Source: Nitrobium sp046350935 (GTDB taxonomy: Bacteria; Nitrospirota; Thermodesulfovibrionia; Thermodesulfovibrionales; Dissulfurispiraceae). From it: 64,000 bases of DNA. The stretch is taken from NCBI GenBank assembly GCA_046350935.1, contig JAXLZK010000002.1, positions 1 to 64,000 on the forward strand, given 5' to 3'. Position 1 is the first letter of the stretch, and each line of letters starts with the position of its first letter. The position numbers and the translations under genes are program-made. The notes beneath the pieces were generated by a model, which was not told the origin of the DNA, did no database searches, and saw nothing but the letters and a program-made list of their open reading frames with translations. Below are positions 15,653-23,399 of the stretch, piece by piece.

Positions 15653-17299
15653 CTAAAAGACGGTCATTTTCGTGTTTGCGGCGTAGCTGTTCTTGTTGCC
15701 CCCGCCGCACTTCGGCTGGTTCATCACGCTGGAGTAGTTGCCATAAAGGCTATCCAGCACGCTCTTGTTGAACTGGATCGTCCCGTTCCCCGTATTGCTG
15801 ACGTTGGCGGAGGTACTTGTATTGACGAGCGATCCCTGCAGTTCCACCGCTCCGGTCAGGGAGACCGTAGTCGCACTCGTGTAGACGAGCCCGTTGATGG
15901 TGAGGTTCCCCGGCACGCTCAGACTCGTGCTGCCTGCCAGGAGCATGACCGGATTCGTCGTGGTCCCGAAGCTCGGCCCCCCGTTCGCATCGATAACAGA
16001 GCCTGTTTGCGCATAATAGACGCCGCCGCTGATCCCCGCGGTTGAGCTGTCCAGCTCGACGGAAAGGTTATTGCCGAAGACGTTGGCATCGGTTACGGTA
16101 GTGTGGGAACCCAGGTCTATGGTGACCGTTCCGGCGCTCACCAGGTTGGTGGTGGACCCGGAATGCCCTACATTGGACGTCACCGTTATACTGCCTCCGG
16201 CATAGATGGCCGAGGCGGCGTCAGAGGAGCCGGAGCTCAGATTCGAGCCGATGGTGACCGCTCCTCCCGTGGCAAGGTTCAGTCCGGCGATATTTGCAGT
16301 CACTGTTACCGGGGTGGCGGAAGCGACCTGGAGCGTAACGTTGCTGTGGCCTACCCGAAGGGTGGTGCCGGCGCCCGAGACCTGGATGTAGGGAATGCCC
16401 GATCCGGAAGGGTTCTGGCAGCTGTTGAGATCGATGGTCTTAACCACGGCCCCGGTGCAGCCTGAAGTGCCGTAGCAATTGATCTGGGTGCTCGAGGCTG
16501 TCTGGCAGCAGGCGCTGCCCGTTGAATACTGGCAACCGGCGGGAATCGGATCGGTGGGGGCGGGAGTGCCCGGAAGAGAGGGATAGAATTCGGCTCCGGT
16601 GACGGTTTCGAGGGAGGCGAGAAACTCATCCCAGGCGGTCCCGTCCCCGTTGGTGTCGCTCACGTTGAAATAGCTGGGGGTCAGATCGTCGGGCAGATCG
16701 ATGTTGTATTGGGGGGGATTTCCGGACAGGCCCTGCAGCGTGCCCTCGTTCTGGCACGAGGTCAGGGTGGTGGAGGAGCTCGATATGGTCAACCCCGAGG
16801 AGGGGCCGATCAGTGCGGGCATGACGCCGCACTTGCTCGCATACGTGCTCTCGTCGTCATCGCACCCCGCGATGGCTGAGGAGCCGCTCAGGGTGATGGT
16901 GCCGCCCTTCGTGACCATCCCCCCCCAGATGGAGCTTGCCCGAGGGATGACCATCGTCTTCGCCACGTTCGCGGCGCCGAACTGCCCCCTGCCGTTGATA
17001 AAACAGAAGGTGTTCGTGCTGTCCGCTATCGAAAAGTAGCTGCAGGTTGCCCCGGAGGTCAGTCCCGTACAGCTCGTGGTTCCGGGGCAGGTGCCGGTAT
17101 TCACTACGCTTAACGCCCCGTTCTGGACGGCGTATTCAGCGGCCCAGGAGGCGAGTTGGTACTTTTTCTCACTCGAGAGGGAGAGATACCCCATTTGCGA
17201 CATGATCAGTGCGGTCCCTCCAAGGGCGAGCAGCAGCGTGGTGATCACGACGGCGGTGATGAGGGCGAACCCCTCCTCGGTGCGGATGCCATTCCTCAT
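15653..17299 (-). CDS. pilX: PilX-like pilus assembly protein
   Basis: The 548-residue protein starts with RTEEGFALITAVVITTLLLALGG, a basic leader followed by a hydrophobic helix as in PilX N-terminal domains. The processing site is less canonical than in its neighbours (EEG|FALIT). The long C-terminal part is Thr/Ser/Gly-rich with repetitive beta-type sequence and several Cys pairs. This is much longer than classical PilX (about 200 residues) and resembles the large PilX-type proteins of Geobacter-like bacteria. It is the last gene of the fimT-pilV-pilW-pilX operon, four bases after pilW. Proteins of this group prime pilus assembly. Confidence 0.7.
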   Translation of the reverse strand: MRNGIRTEEGFALITAVVITTLLLALGGTALIMSQMGYLSLSSEKKYQLASWAAEYAVQNGALSVVNTGTCPGTTSCTGLTSGATCSYFSIADSTNTFCFINGRGQFGAANVAKTMVIPRASSIWGGMVTKGGTITLSGSSAIAGCDDDESTYASKCGVMPALIGPSSGLTISSSSTTLTSCQNEGTLQGLSGNPPQYNIDLPDDLTPSYFNVSDTNGDGTAWDEFLASLETVTGAEFYPSLPGTPAPTDPIPAGCQYSTGSACCQTASSTQINCYGTSGCTGAVVKTIDLNSCQNPSGSGIPYIQVSGAGTTLRVGHSNVTLQVASATPVTVTANIAGLNLATGGAVTIGSNLSSGSSDAASAIYAGGSITVTSNVGHSGSTTNLVSAGTVTIDLGSHTTVTDANVFGNNLSVELDSSTAGISGGVYYAQTGSVIDANGGPSFGTTTNPVMLLAGSTSLSVPGNLTINGLVYTSATTVSLTGAVELQGSLVNTSTSANVSNTGNGTIQFNKSVLDSLYGNYSSVMNQPKCGGGNKNSYAANTKMTVF

Positions 17300-17303
17300 T
17301 CCT

Positions 17304-18185
17304 CTACCTCCCGAAAACCCGTTGGACGCTCAACTGGTCGAATTGACCCTTGAAGTTTTTGGATTGGCTCCTGAAAACAACATTCACCTGTACGGCGTTG
17401 CACGCTCCGCCTGCGGCGTCGCAGCCTGCCGGGAGCCCCTGGACGGTAAAGCTCTCGACAGGCGCGATGGGGCGCGCCGGCTCGTCGTCGGTACAATACC
17501 CCGCAGACTGGTCGGTCTGATCGACATAGAGCCATGTCCTGTTCTCATCGTTTGTGTTGGAAGCGCAATAAAGCCGTATGGCATGAGGCACTCTCTGGAT
17601 GACATCCCCGGCCTGGACGGCAATGCCCGACACGGTGGAATTGATCTGCGCGTTCGAATTCGACGCTGCCGTCAATGTCAGACACTCGGCATTCTGGGTG
17701 GTGAGGCTCGACAGGCCGACAGGGTCGAGGGCGCCGGAGGTGACCGTATTCAGCGGCGAGTTGTCCCTCCAGAGAATGTAGCAATTCTGGTTTGAAGCGG
17801 TGCTGAGCCGGCAGCTTATCACATTCGCAGCCCCTCCCGCCACATCATGCACGAAACCGAACCCATAGAGATTGCCGAAAAAGGTGACATCGGAGCACCC
17901 GTTTGCCGTGGTGATGACGATCGTCTGCCGGGCGGCGGGGCAGGTCGTGCAGGAGACATTCTCCTGCTGGGACGCCACCCCTTTCCCCCAGCGTTCAAAA
18001 TAGCGCGAAAGCAGCTCTATGGAGGGGGTCTTCGTGTCGATCGTATTGGAAATGCTCTTCACGTCCTTGAATACGCTCAGGGAGCCTGTATAGACCCCGG
18101 TGAGGGCGGCGACGATGATCAGGCCGATCACCATGGCGATGAGAAGCTCGACCAGGGAAAAGCCTTTATTGTCCATTTTTGTCAT
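17304..18185 (-). CDS. pilW: PilW family minor pilin
   Basis: The 293-residue product has a type III signal: MTKMDNKG|FSLVELLIAMVIGLIIVAAL, with the cleavage Gly followed by Phe and the conserved Glu at +5. The remainder is a Cys-containing globular domain (YFERWGKG, CSDVTFFGNLYGFGF, LYCASNTNDENRTWLYV). PilW helps initiate type IV pilus assembly with PilV, PilX and FimT. ATG at 18185 has AGGGG upstream; 18176 is an alternative in-frame ATG. It lies 11 bp after pilV. Confidence 0.85.
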   Translation of the reverse strand: MTKMDNKGFSLVELLIAMVIGLIIVAALTGVYTGSLSVFKDVKSISNTIDTKTPSIELLSRYFERWGKGVASQQENVSCTTCPAARQTIVITTANGCSDVTFFGNLYGFGFVHDVAGGAANVISCRLSTASNQNCYILWRDNSPLNTVTSGALDPVGLSSLTTQNAECLTLTAASNSNAQINSTVSGIAVQAGDVIQRVPHAIRLYCASNTNDENRTWLYVDQTDQSAGYCTDDEPARPIAPVESFTVQGLPAGCDAAGGACNAVQVNVVFRSQSKNFKGQFDQLSVQRVFGR

Positions 18186-18196
18186 ACCGTTTTCCC

Positions 18197-18547
18197 CTAT
18201 TGCAGGTTGCAGACGGCGCTGGTAAGCCGGAACGTCTTGCCCCGGGCCGAAGCAGCAGCGGTTATAGAGTTGCAGGTGTTGACAGAAGGGGAGCAGCTTC
18301 CGGAGAAGGAGAGGGAGGGGGCGATGCCGCCCTCGGGGCAGGAACCGGTGGAGCCGGGCGTCACCCCGGCCTGGCACTGGGAGAGCGCACTCGAAGCGAC
18401 ATCCATGAGGCAGTTGTGCAGCGTGCGGTCGCTGGCGCTCGATCCGAAGGTTGTCTGGAGGGAGATCGTCCCGATGAGCGCAATGGTAAGGAGCAGAACC
18501 GATATCATCGCCTCGATGACCGTGAATCCTTCCTCTAGCTTGAGCAT
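18197..18547 (-). CDS. pilV: PilV family minor pilin
   Basis: A short prepilin (116 residues) with leader MLKLEEG|FTVIEAMISVLLLTIALIG, the +5 Glu present. I chose ATG at 18547 because GGGAGG lies nine bases upstream; the GTG at 18556 abuts that site. The mature domain has paired Cys residues (NTCNSI and SAVCNLQ). It overlaps the fimT 3' end by 13 bp and is followed by pilW, so the order is that of the classical minor pilin operon. Confidence 0.85.
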   Translation of the reverse strand: MLKLEEGFTVIEAMISVLLLTIALIGTISLQTTFGSSASDRTLHNCLMDVASSALSQCQAGVTPGSTGSCPEGGIAPSLSFSGSCSPSVNTCNSITAAASARGKTFRLTSAVCNLQ

Positions 18548-19020
18548 GAGCTGCACCCTCCCTGTCCCCCTTCCGTTCTGATGCCGGTCTTGCTGATGCA
18601 GACCCTCTGGTACTGGTTATTGTAGCTGACGCAGACATAGCCCGAAAAGATCGCCAGTCCCCGGGGATCAAAGGAGGCGCCGCTGCCCGCCAGGGTGATA
18701 TAGTCCTCCGTAACGCTCATGCTTGCCCCCTGGAAGGCGCTGCCGGTGCAGATGCCGGCGCTCCGGCTCGTTCCGAGGTTGCGGACGGAAACCTGTTTTG
18801 AAGCGGTATCGACGCAGATGCCGACGTTGCTGGTAAATTCCAGTGCCTTTATCTTGCCCAGCTTGACGAGGTTCTCCATATTGGCGGCGGTGCTGTCGAA
18901 CCGGTACTGCTTTATGAATTTGGAAAGGTTGAACACCGCAATCGCGGTGATCACACTTGCAATGGCGACCGCAACGACCATTTCGATCATTGAGAAGCCT
19001 TCTTGTCCCTTGCCGTTCAT
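18535..19020 (-). CDS. fimT: FimT/GspH family minor pseudopilin
   Basis: The 161-residue protein has the prepilin motif MNGKGQEG|FSMIEMVVAVAIASVITAIAV. A GspH/FimT-type domain follows (LSKFIKQYRFDSTAANMENL, later ITLAGSGASFDPRGLAIFSG). FimT takes part in type IV pilus biogenesis and, in some bacteria, binds DNA during uptake. It is the first gene of the minor pilin operon; a GAGGTG precedes the ATG. The C-terminal GCSSCSS is Cys-rich. Confidence 0.85.
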   Translation of the reverse strand: MNGKGQEGFSMIEMVVAVAIASVITAIAVFNLSKFIKQYRFDSTAANMENLVKLGKIKALEFTSNVGICVDTASKQVSVRNLGTSRSAGICTGSAFQGASMSVTEDYITLAGSGASFDPRGLAIFSGYVCVSYNNQYQRVCISKTGIRTEGGQGGCSSCSS

Positions 19021-19046
19021 GAACCGTTCACCTCTATAGAGCTGTG

Positions 19047-19063
19047 TTGCAAGTAGTATACCT
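19047..19063 (-). promoter_or_regulatory. Promoter candidate for the minor pilin operon (sigma-54-like)
   Basis: On the minus strand AGGTATACTACTTGCAA has GG and GC elements exactly ten bases apart and a perfect TTGCA at -12, which fits sigma-54 spacing; the -24 half (AGGTAT for TGGCAC) is poor. The same sequence includes TATACT, so a sigma-70 -10 is an alternative reading. The pilS/pilR pair elsewhere in the window makes the sigma-54 reading attractive. Confidence 0.4.
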
Positions 19064-19303
19064 GAGGACGCCCTTTCAGGAACTTCTTGTTTTCAAGGGC
19101 CGGAAGAGCGCAGGCGGCTGCAGAGTGTGTAGCGGACTTCACAATCGTGGGTAATCAGTTACCTAATCCGGGCGGATACGACAGCAGCGTTCAGAGGGAG
19201 AGACGATCACCTGTTCAAATTGTGCGAAACTGTACCGTTCTTATCTTTCATCCTGCTGATTTGTTTGGCGGGTCTCTTTTTTTTCTGGTATTCAGAGGGT
19301 TTT

Positions 19304-20836
19304 TCAGCAATGCCCAGCGGATAGTTGTCCTTCGACCTCTTCTTTTTCTCTCTCTCGCCGTTGCTGTGCAAAGTGAAGGTAATCTTCCTCTTTGCCCAAT
19401 TCTTTGCTCAGCGCATGCAGATCGAGTTTCTTTAAAATATCAATGGTAATCGGCCGTTTGTCAGACCAGAAAATTATCGAATCAAAAAAATCTCGTGCGG
19501 GTTGGGAATTCAAAAGACCCGCAACGAATGCTGCTTCGCTCTCAGACCAACAAGGGAGAAAATAAACGGTGTCGTCAAGCACGACGGTTTTTTTCTCAAA
19601 AGGGCCTACTGCTTTAAAAGCTAATTTTTTGTAAAAACCCGAAATCGCTACTTTCCACGGAGAAAAAGAGTAGCTGCCGACCCCAAATACTGAAAATCTG
19701 GGACGATTCCGGTAAATGGAACTCGCGCGCTTCGCCAAAGCATCTTCATGATTTTCCAGATAGCGCCACGTCGCAGGAGCGGTTCTCTTGATGGTTTCAG
19801 TACTTTCACCCACGAATCGCTGCGTCACGAGCATGTATTTGCGGCCGAGACGAAGATTCCCATTACTGATATCCGAGCTCTTAAGCAGTGGATAGACATA
19901 GTCACGCTCAAGCTTGACCAGCTCTCCGTATCCATTCTTGTATCCTCGACTGCAGCGTTCGAGTTCCATGACTTTCGAACAATCATGTTTAATGCCTGAC
20001 CGCCATATATACGCATAATCAGTTCCCTTTAAATGTCTCGATCTCTCATATTTTTTGACGTTTGAAAGCAGCAGATCATCGTAAAAGCCAATCGAATGAG
20101 AGGGACAGCTGTCGGACAGGTTTTCATAAATGAGACAAGCTCTTGAAGCAGTATTCTTGTGGAGACCCACGACAAAAAAACAGGCATCAACTGAAGCTCC
20201 AAAGTGCTTCTGCGCATCAATTAAATACATATGAGCTAAAGATATGGGCAGGTCGCTCTTCCACGCATAAGACAGTACCTTTCTGGCCACTGACGTTTTA
20301 CACAGTATCGCTATTATTCCACTCCGTCCTTTCAGCCATTCAAAGTGTTTCAGCAACATCCATTCAGATATATCGAAGTTGCTTTTTCCCGTAATGGCGT
20401 CGTACCCTCTGCGCACCTGGAAGTTCGACTTTTGAGGAAGGTTCTTGCTTTGCAATATCCCTAGTTCGGCACTGGTAACCCATGGAGGGTTTCCCACAAT
20501 CAGAATAGGCTCTGGGAGTGTTGTTAATAATTCATCCCACTTAAAAGTGAAAAAATCGCCCAGTCTGAGGCTTATTCTTTTTCCCTTCTCCACTGTTGCG
20601 ACTCTCGTTCCCAGGTCGCTCAAATGCTGTCCATTTATATCAATTCCTATGCATGTATGTGTACTCGGAAAGGCTTGAGCAGCCGACAGGAGAAATGAAC
20701 CTCTCCCACACGTTGGCTCTAAAATCGAACCGGGATGAATATCGAGTTTGATTAAAACGGATATCGCTTGCTCAGCAAGGTCTGACGGAGTTTGAAAATC
20801 TCCATATTCCCATTGGTCTTTTCTTTTGGGTGCCAT
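19304..20836 (-). CDS. DNA methyltransferase, N6-adenine class (Eco57I-like)
   Basis: The 510-residue protein has motif I (ILEPTCGRGSFLLSA, residues 39-53), a SAM-pocket acidic loop (CIGIDINGQHL) and the amino-methyltransferase catalytic motif IV as NPPW (VGNPPWVTSAELG, about residue 116). The C-terminal half is a probable target recognition domain (GVGSYSFSPWKVAISGFYKKL). It would methylate adenine, or less likely cytosine, in DNA. The gene is AT-richer than its neighbours. Only ten bases upstream lies a degraded gene that I interpret as the partner restriction endonuclease, so this methyltransferase is now probably an orphan. Confidence 0.85.
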   Translation of the reverse strand: MAPKRKDQWEYGDFQTPSDLAEQAISVLIKLDIHPGSILEPTCGRGSFLLSAAQAFPSTHTCIGIDINGQHLSDLGTRVATVEKGKRISLRLGDFFTFKWDELLTTLPEPILIVGNPPWVTSAELGILQSKNLPQKSNFQVRRGYDAITGKSNFDISEWMLLKHFEWLKGRSGIIAILCKTSVARKVLSYAWKSDLPISLAHMYLIDAQKHFGASVDACFFVVGLHKNTASRACLIYENLSDSCPSHSIGFYDDLLLSNVKKYERSRHLKGTDYAYIWRSGIKHDCSKVMELERCSRGYKNGYGELVKLERDYVYPLLKSSDISNGNLRLGRKYMLVTQRFVGESTETIKRTAPATWRYLENHEDALAKRASSIYRNRPRFSVFGVGSYSFSPWKVAISGFYKKLAFKAVGPFEKKTVVLDDTVYFLPCWSESEAAFVAGLLNSQPARDFFDSIIFWSDKRPITIDILKKLDLHALSKELGKEEDYLHFAQQRREREKEEVEGQLSAGHC

Positions 20837-20846
20837 CGCACTAAAC

Positions 20847-21285
20847 CTACCTTATCCGCTGAATACCTTCGATCTCACCTGCTTTTTGAATAACGCGTCC
20901 GTATTGGAGTCTCCATTGTAGAGCATTGGAAATCGTCAGCGTTTCCTTATGATGTTCAGCAAGGACTGTATAAATTTATGCTCAGATAGGTGCGACCGAC
21001 AGCTTTTCCGTCAGTTACCCCATATAAGCTTGGCTCGTCATAGATGCTTTCCACTTCAGCAAATTTTGCAGCTTCAGTGAGTAGGATCTCGATATCAAGC
21101 TTAGAGCGTCTAACAAATGAACAATAGCGGCTCCTGGAGTAAGTCCTTCTTCTGTCATTCCCGCAAGCGGAGCTGAGCCTGTCCCCGCTTGTCGGGGATC
21201 GCGGGAATCCTTCAGATAGGAACGATTCCGGACAAGCCGGAATGACAAATATTTTCAGTTAGACGCTCTTAATCTTTTTTGACAT
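20847..21285 (-). pseudogene. Remnant of a type II restriction endonuclease gene
   Basis: A start codon with AGGAG at 21285 reads MSKKIK and is then interrupted by the 165 bp element at 21104-21268. Removing the element and one copy of its TAA duplication restores the frame: LDIEILLTEAAKFAEVESIY, DEPSLYGVTDGKAVG. A base is then missing (TYL-EHKFIQSLL), and the frame shifts again into EHHKETLTISNALQWRLQYG RVIQKAGEIEGIQRIR and a TAG at 20847, ten bases before the methyltransferase. The N- and C-terminal parts recall a type II restriction enzyme family; the middle, where the nuclease core would be, is deleted. The family call is from memory. Confidence 0.65.
21104..21268. mobile_element. MITE-like non-autonomous element, 165 bp
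   Basis: Terminal inverted repeats GAGCGTCTAAC (21104-21114) and GTTAGACGCTC (21258-21268) are perfect over 11 bp. TTA directly flanks both ends (21101-21103 and 21269-21271), as expected for a 3 bp target duplication. Excision in silico restores an open frame in the endonuclease remnant. The inside has no gene but contains nested palindromes of the GTCATTCCCGC type. The mobilising transposase is not in the window. Confidence 0.75.
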
Positions 21286-21456
21286 TTCATAATCTCCTAC
21301 CATGTATTATCGCACAGCTTACCATTATCGGTGTAGGTCCTTCAATTGCCTTTTATTTCCCTGCCCTTTCTAACCCCTCTGTCTTTGGAAATCCGTAAGG
21401 TTTATTACCACGAAGAGCCCGAACCGCAGAGGAAGTTCCTGCCGGGCGCATCCCTT

Positions 21457-22638
21457 TCATCTCGTATCTACGTGATATGAAGGAGCACCATTTCCGGGTC
21501 GCACCTGATGCGGAGGGAGCCCTACGTACCCGATCCCGGAGGTAAGCAAAACCGGCGGGGCACCCGCGCCGGGCAGGGTGATGCCGGGCTGAAAGCGCAG
21601 GTCCGCCTGGTTCACCAGGGGACCGAGGCCGGGCAGGCGGATCTGGCCCCCGTGTGTATGTCCGGCAAGGACGAGGGCGAGCCGTTTCTTCGCCTCTTCT
21701 CCGAGGGTGAGGGCGAGATCGGGGTTGTGCGTCAGCAGGATGCCCCTTTCCCCCGGCCCCAGGGTGTCGAGGGAGGGGCATCTCCCCCCCTCGCGCCCCA
21801 GATCCCTGGCGCCTGCCAGGAGAGTTCCGTTGGGGAGGCGCCCTACACTGTCCCGCAGCACAATCACTCCCCATTCCGTAAGAAAGGAGGCGACCTTCTC
21901 CCCGTTGCTCAGGATGTCGTGGTTTCCCAGGACGCCCACTACGGGGCAGACGGCTTGTATCTCCCTGATAAACAATTCAATATCTTTAAGATCCCGCCAC
22001 CGGTGGTCCACCCAGTCCCCGCCCACGAGGAAGCAGCCGGGAGCATGCCTCCGGGTTTCGGCCGCTATCTGCTCCAGGACGGGCCGGGAGAGAAAATGTC
22101 CCGCGTGCAGGTCGGAGATGAAGGCGACGGTCAGGGGAGAGGGCGCCGGGAGGACAAAGGAGTAGCGCCGTAGCCTGAGATGCTTTTCGGGCAGGAGCAG
22201 GGGCCGGACGAACAGCCCCGCATCGAGGAGTACCGCCGAGGAGACGAGGGCCGCGTCGTGCAGCAGCCTCCTTCGGCCTGCGTCAAAGGGCGGTGCATCC
22301 GGTCCCGCCGCTTTCCTGCGCAGTTTCCGTACAAGCTGCACCGCTCCTGCAAGACAGAGGAGCGGGTTAATGAACCAGAGGAAGACGTAAAGGATCCCGA
22401 TCCGGGCGGCGGAAATCCCCTCCGCGTCTCCGCGGACAGGGAGAAAGGTGTAGAGGAAGCCGGCGACCACGGCAGAGAGAAAAAGCAGGAACAGCACCCT
22501 CTTCCCCGCGCTTCCGCTGCGGGCTCCCCTTCCTGCTCTGATAACAAAGGAGAAAAAGCCCGCGATCCAGAAAAAGAGAGCAATCAGCGCGAGCAGGTAG
22601 AACCATCCGCTCACCCCGCTCCAATGGAGGACGCCCAT
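21457..22638 (-). CDS. Membrane-anchored calcineurin-like metallophosphoesterase
   Basis: The N-terminal ~130 residues hold three or four membrane helices (SGWFYLLALIALFFWIAGFF, VLFLLFLSAVVAGFLYTFL). They are followed by a calcineurin-type phosphoesterase domain with all metal motifs: FISDLHAGHF, GGDWVDH, GNHD, THNPD and AGHTHGGQ. It resembles YkuE/LpxH-like phosphoesterases acting at the membrane face. The last 14 residues appear frame-shifted: the alternate frame gives LRIRCDPEMVLLHIT, a far better family ending, so one base is missing around 21517. It is the last gene of the pilin-glycosylation series, five bases after the HEAT gene. Confidence 0.8.
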   Translation of the reverse strand: MGVLHWSGVSGWFYLLALIALFFWIAGFFSFVIRAGRGARSGSAGKRVLFLLFLSAVVAGFLYTFLPVRGDAEGISAARIGILYVFLWFINPLLCLAGAVQLVRKLRRKAAGPDAPPFDAGRRRLLHDAALVSSAVLLDAGLFVRPLLLPEKHLRLRRYSFVLPAPSPLTVAFISDLHAGHFLSRPVLEQIAAETRRHAPGCFLVGGDWVDHRWRDLKDIELFIREIQAVCPVVGVLGNHDILSNGEKVASFLTEWGVIVLRDSVGRLPNGTLLAGARDLGREGGRCPSLDTLGPGERGILLTHNPDLALTLGEEAKKRLALVLAGHTHGGQIRLPGLGPLVNQADLRFQPGITLPGAGAPPVLLTSGIGYVGLPPHQVRPGNGAPSYHVDTR

Positions 22639-22643
22639 GGGGG

Positions 22644-23399
22644 TTATCCTCTGCGGGTTTGTTCAAGAGCCTGCAGGGCGTCCCGCGCTTTCTGCCTGAC
22701 CGCTTCCGAGGGGATGGTTTCCGCAACATGCTCCAGCGCGCCGCGGGCGGAGGGAGAGCGGAGCCTCCCCAGCGCCTCCGCCACCGGGAGAAGCACTGTC
22801 TCGTTGGTTTCCTTCTGCAGGCAGTACACCAGGTCGGGGACGAGCCCTTCGTTTCCGAAAAAGCCCGCTGCAATTGCGGCCGCGTGCTTGGTATGCTGGT
22901 CCCCGTACCGCAGGAAGCGATGGAGGAGCTCCGTTGCTTTTGCATTGTCGGGCGCGGCTGTCTGCCCCAGGGCGATGAGGAGTTCTTTCCGGTAGAGGAG
23001 GCTTCCCCGCAGGATGAGAAAGAGCAAAATGTCCGCCGTCTCCTCCCCCCGCCCTTCGGCCCCTCGGCTGCAGAGCGCCCCGGCTGCGAACTGCTTCAGG
23101 GCATGGGGAATGCGGGCGCCGAGGACCTCCTTCAGCGCAGCCTTCGCCTCTCCGTTTCGTGTGCCGTTTGTCTGTCCGGTAGTGTGTCCGGCCGGTTGCC
23201 TGTCAAGCAGGGAGAGGAGCGCAAGCAGGGCGCCCTTGCGGACCTCCTCAGCCTCCCCTTCGGACAGGACGAAGCGGGACAGCAGGTCGAGGGAGAGGGA
23301 GGTTTCCCTTTCCGCCTGCCCCCCTGCGGCGTAGGCTGCATACCTCTCCTGCAGATGTTCTCTCGCTTCCTTCACGCTTCCTCCCCCTTCGGCTTTCAT
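22644..23399 (-). CDS. HEAT-repeat protein
   Basis: The 251-residue protein is almost wholly alpha-helical, with repeated helix pairs such as LLIALGQTAAPDNAKATELL, AAAIAAGFFGNEGLVPDLVY and VAEALGRLRSPSARGALEHV, the usual HEAT/PBS-lyase-type scaffold. No catalytic residues are expected. Around residues 69-80 there is an odd PAGHTTGQTNGT segment of four-residue units. It follows the radical SAM gene with no gap (stop at 23400, start at 23399), so it is translationally coupled and may act as an assembly or adaptor protein. Its specific role is unknown. Confidence 0.7.
   Translation of the reverse strand: MKAEGGGSVKEAREHLQERYAAYAAGGQAERETSLSLDLLSRFVLSEGEAEEVRKGALLALLSLLDRQPAGHTTGQTNGTRNGEAKAALKEVLGARIPHALKQFAAGALCSRGAEGRGEETADILLFLILRGSLLYRKELLIALGQTAAPDNAKATELLHRFLRYGDQHTKHAAAIAAGFFGNEGLVPDLVYCLQKETNETVLLPVAEALGRLRSPSARGALEHVAETIPSEAVRQKARDALQALEQTRRG

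Noticed and set aside
21104..21268. Reading the GTCTAAC/GTTAGAC pair as an integron attC site
   Set aside because: The 3 bp flanking duplication and the restoration of the coding frame on removal fit transposition better, and the inner arms do not pair in attC fashion.
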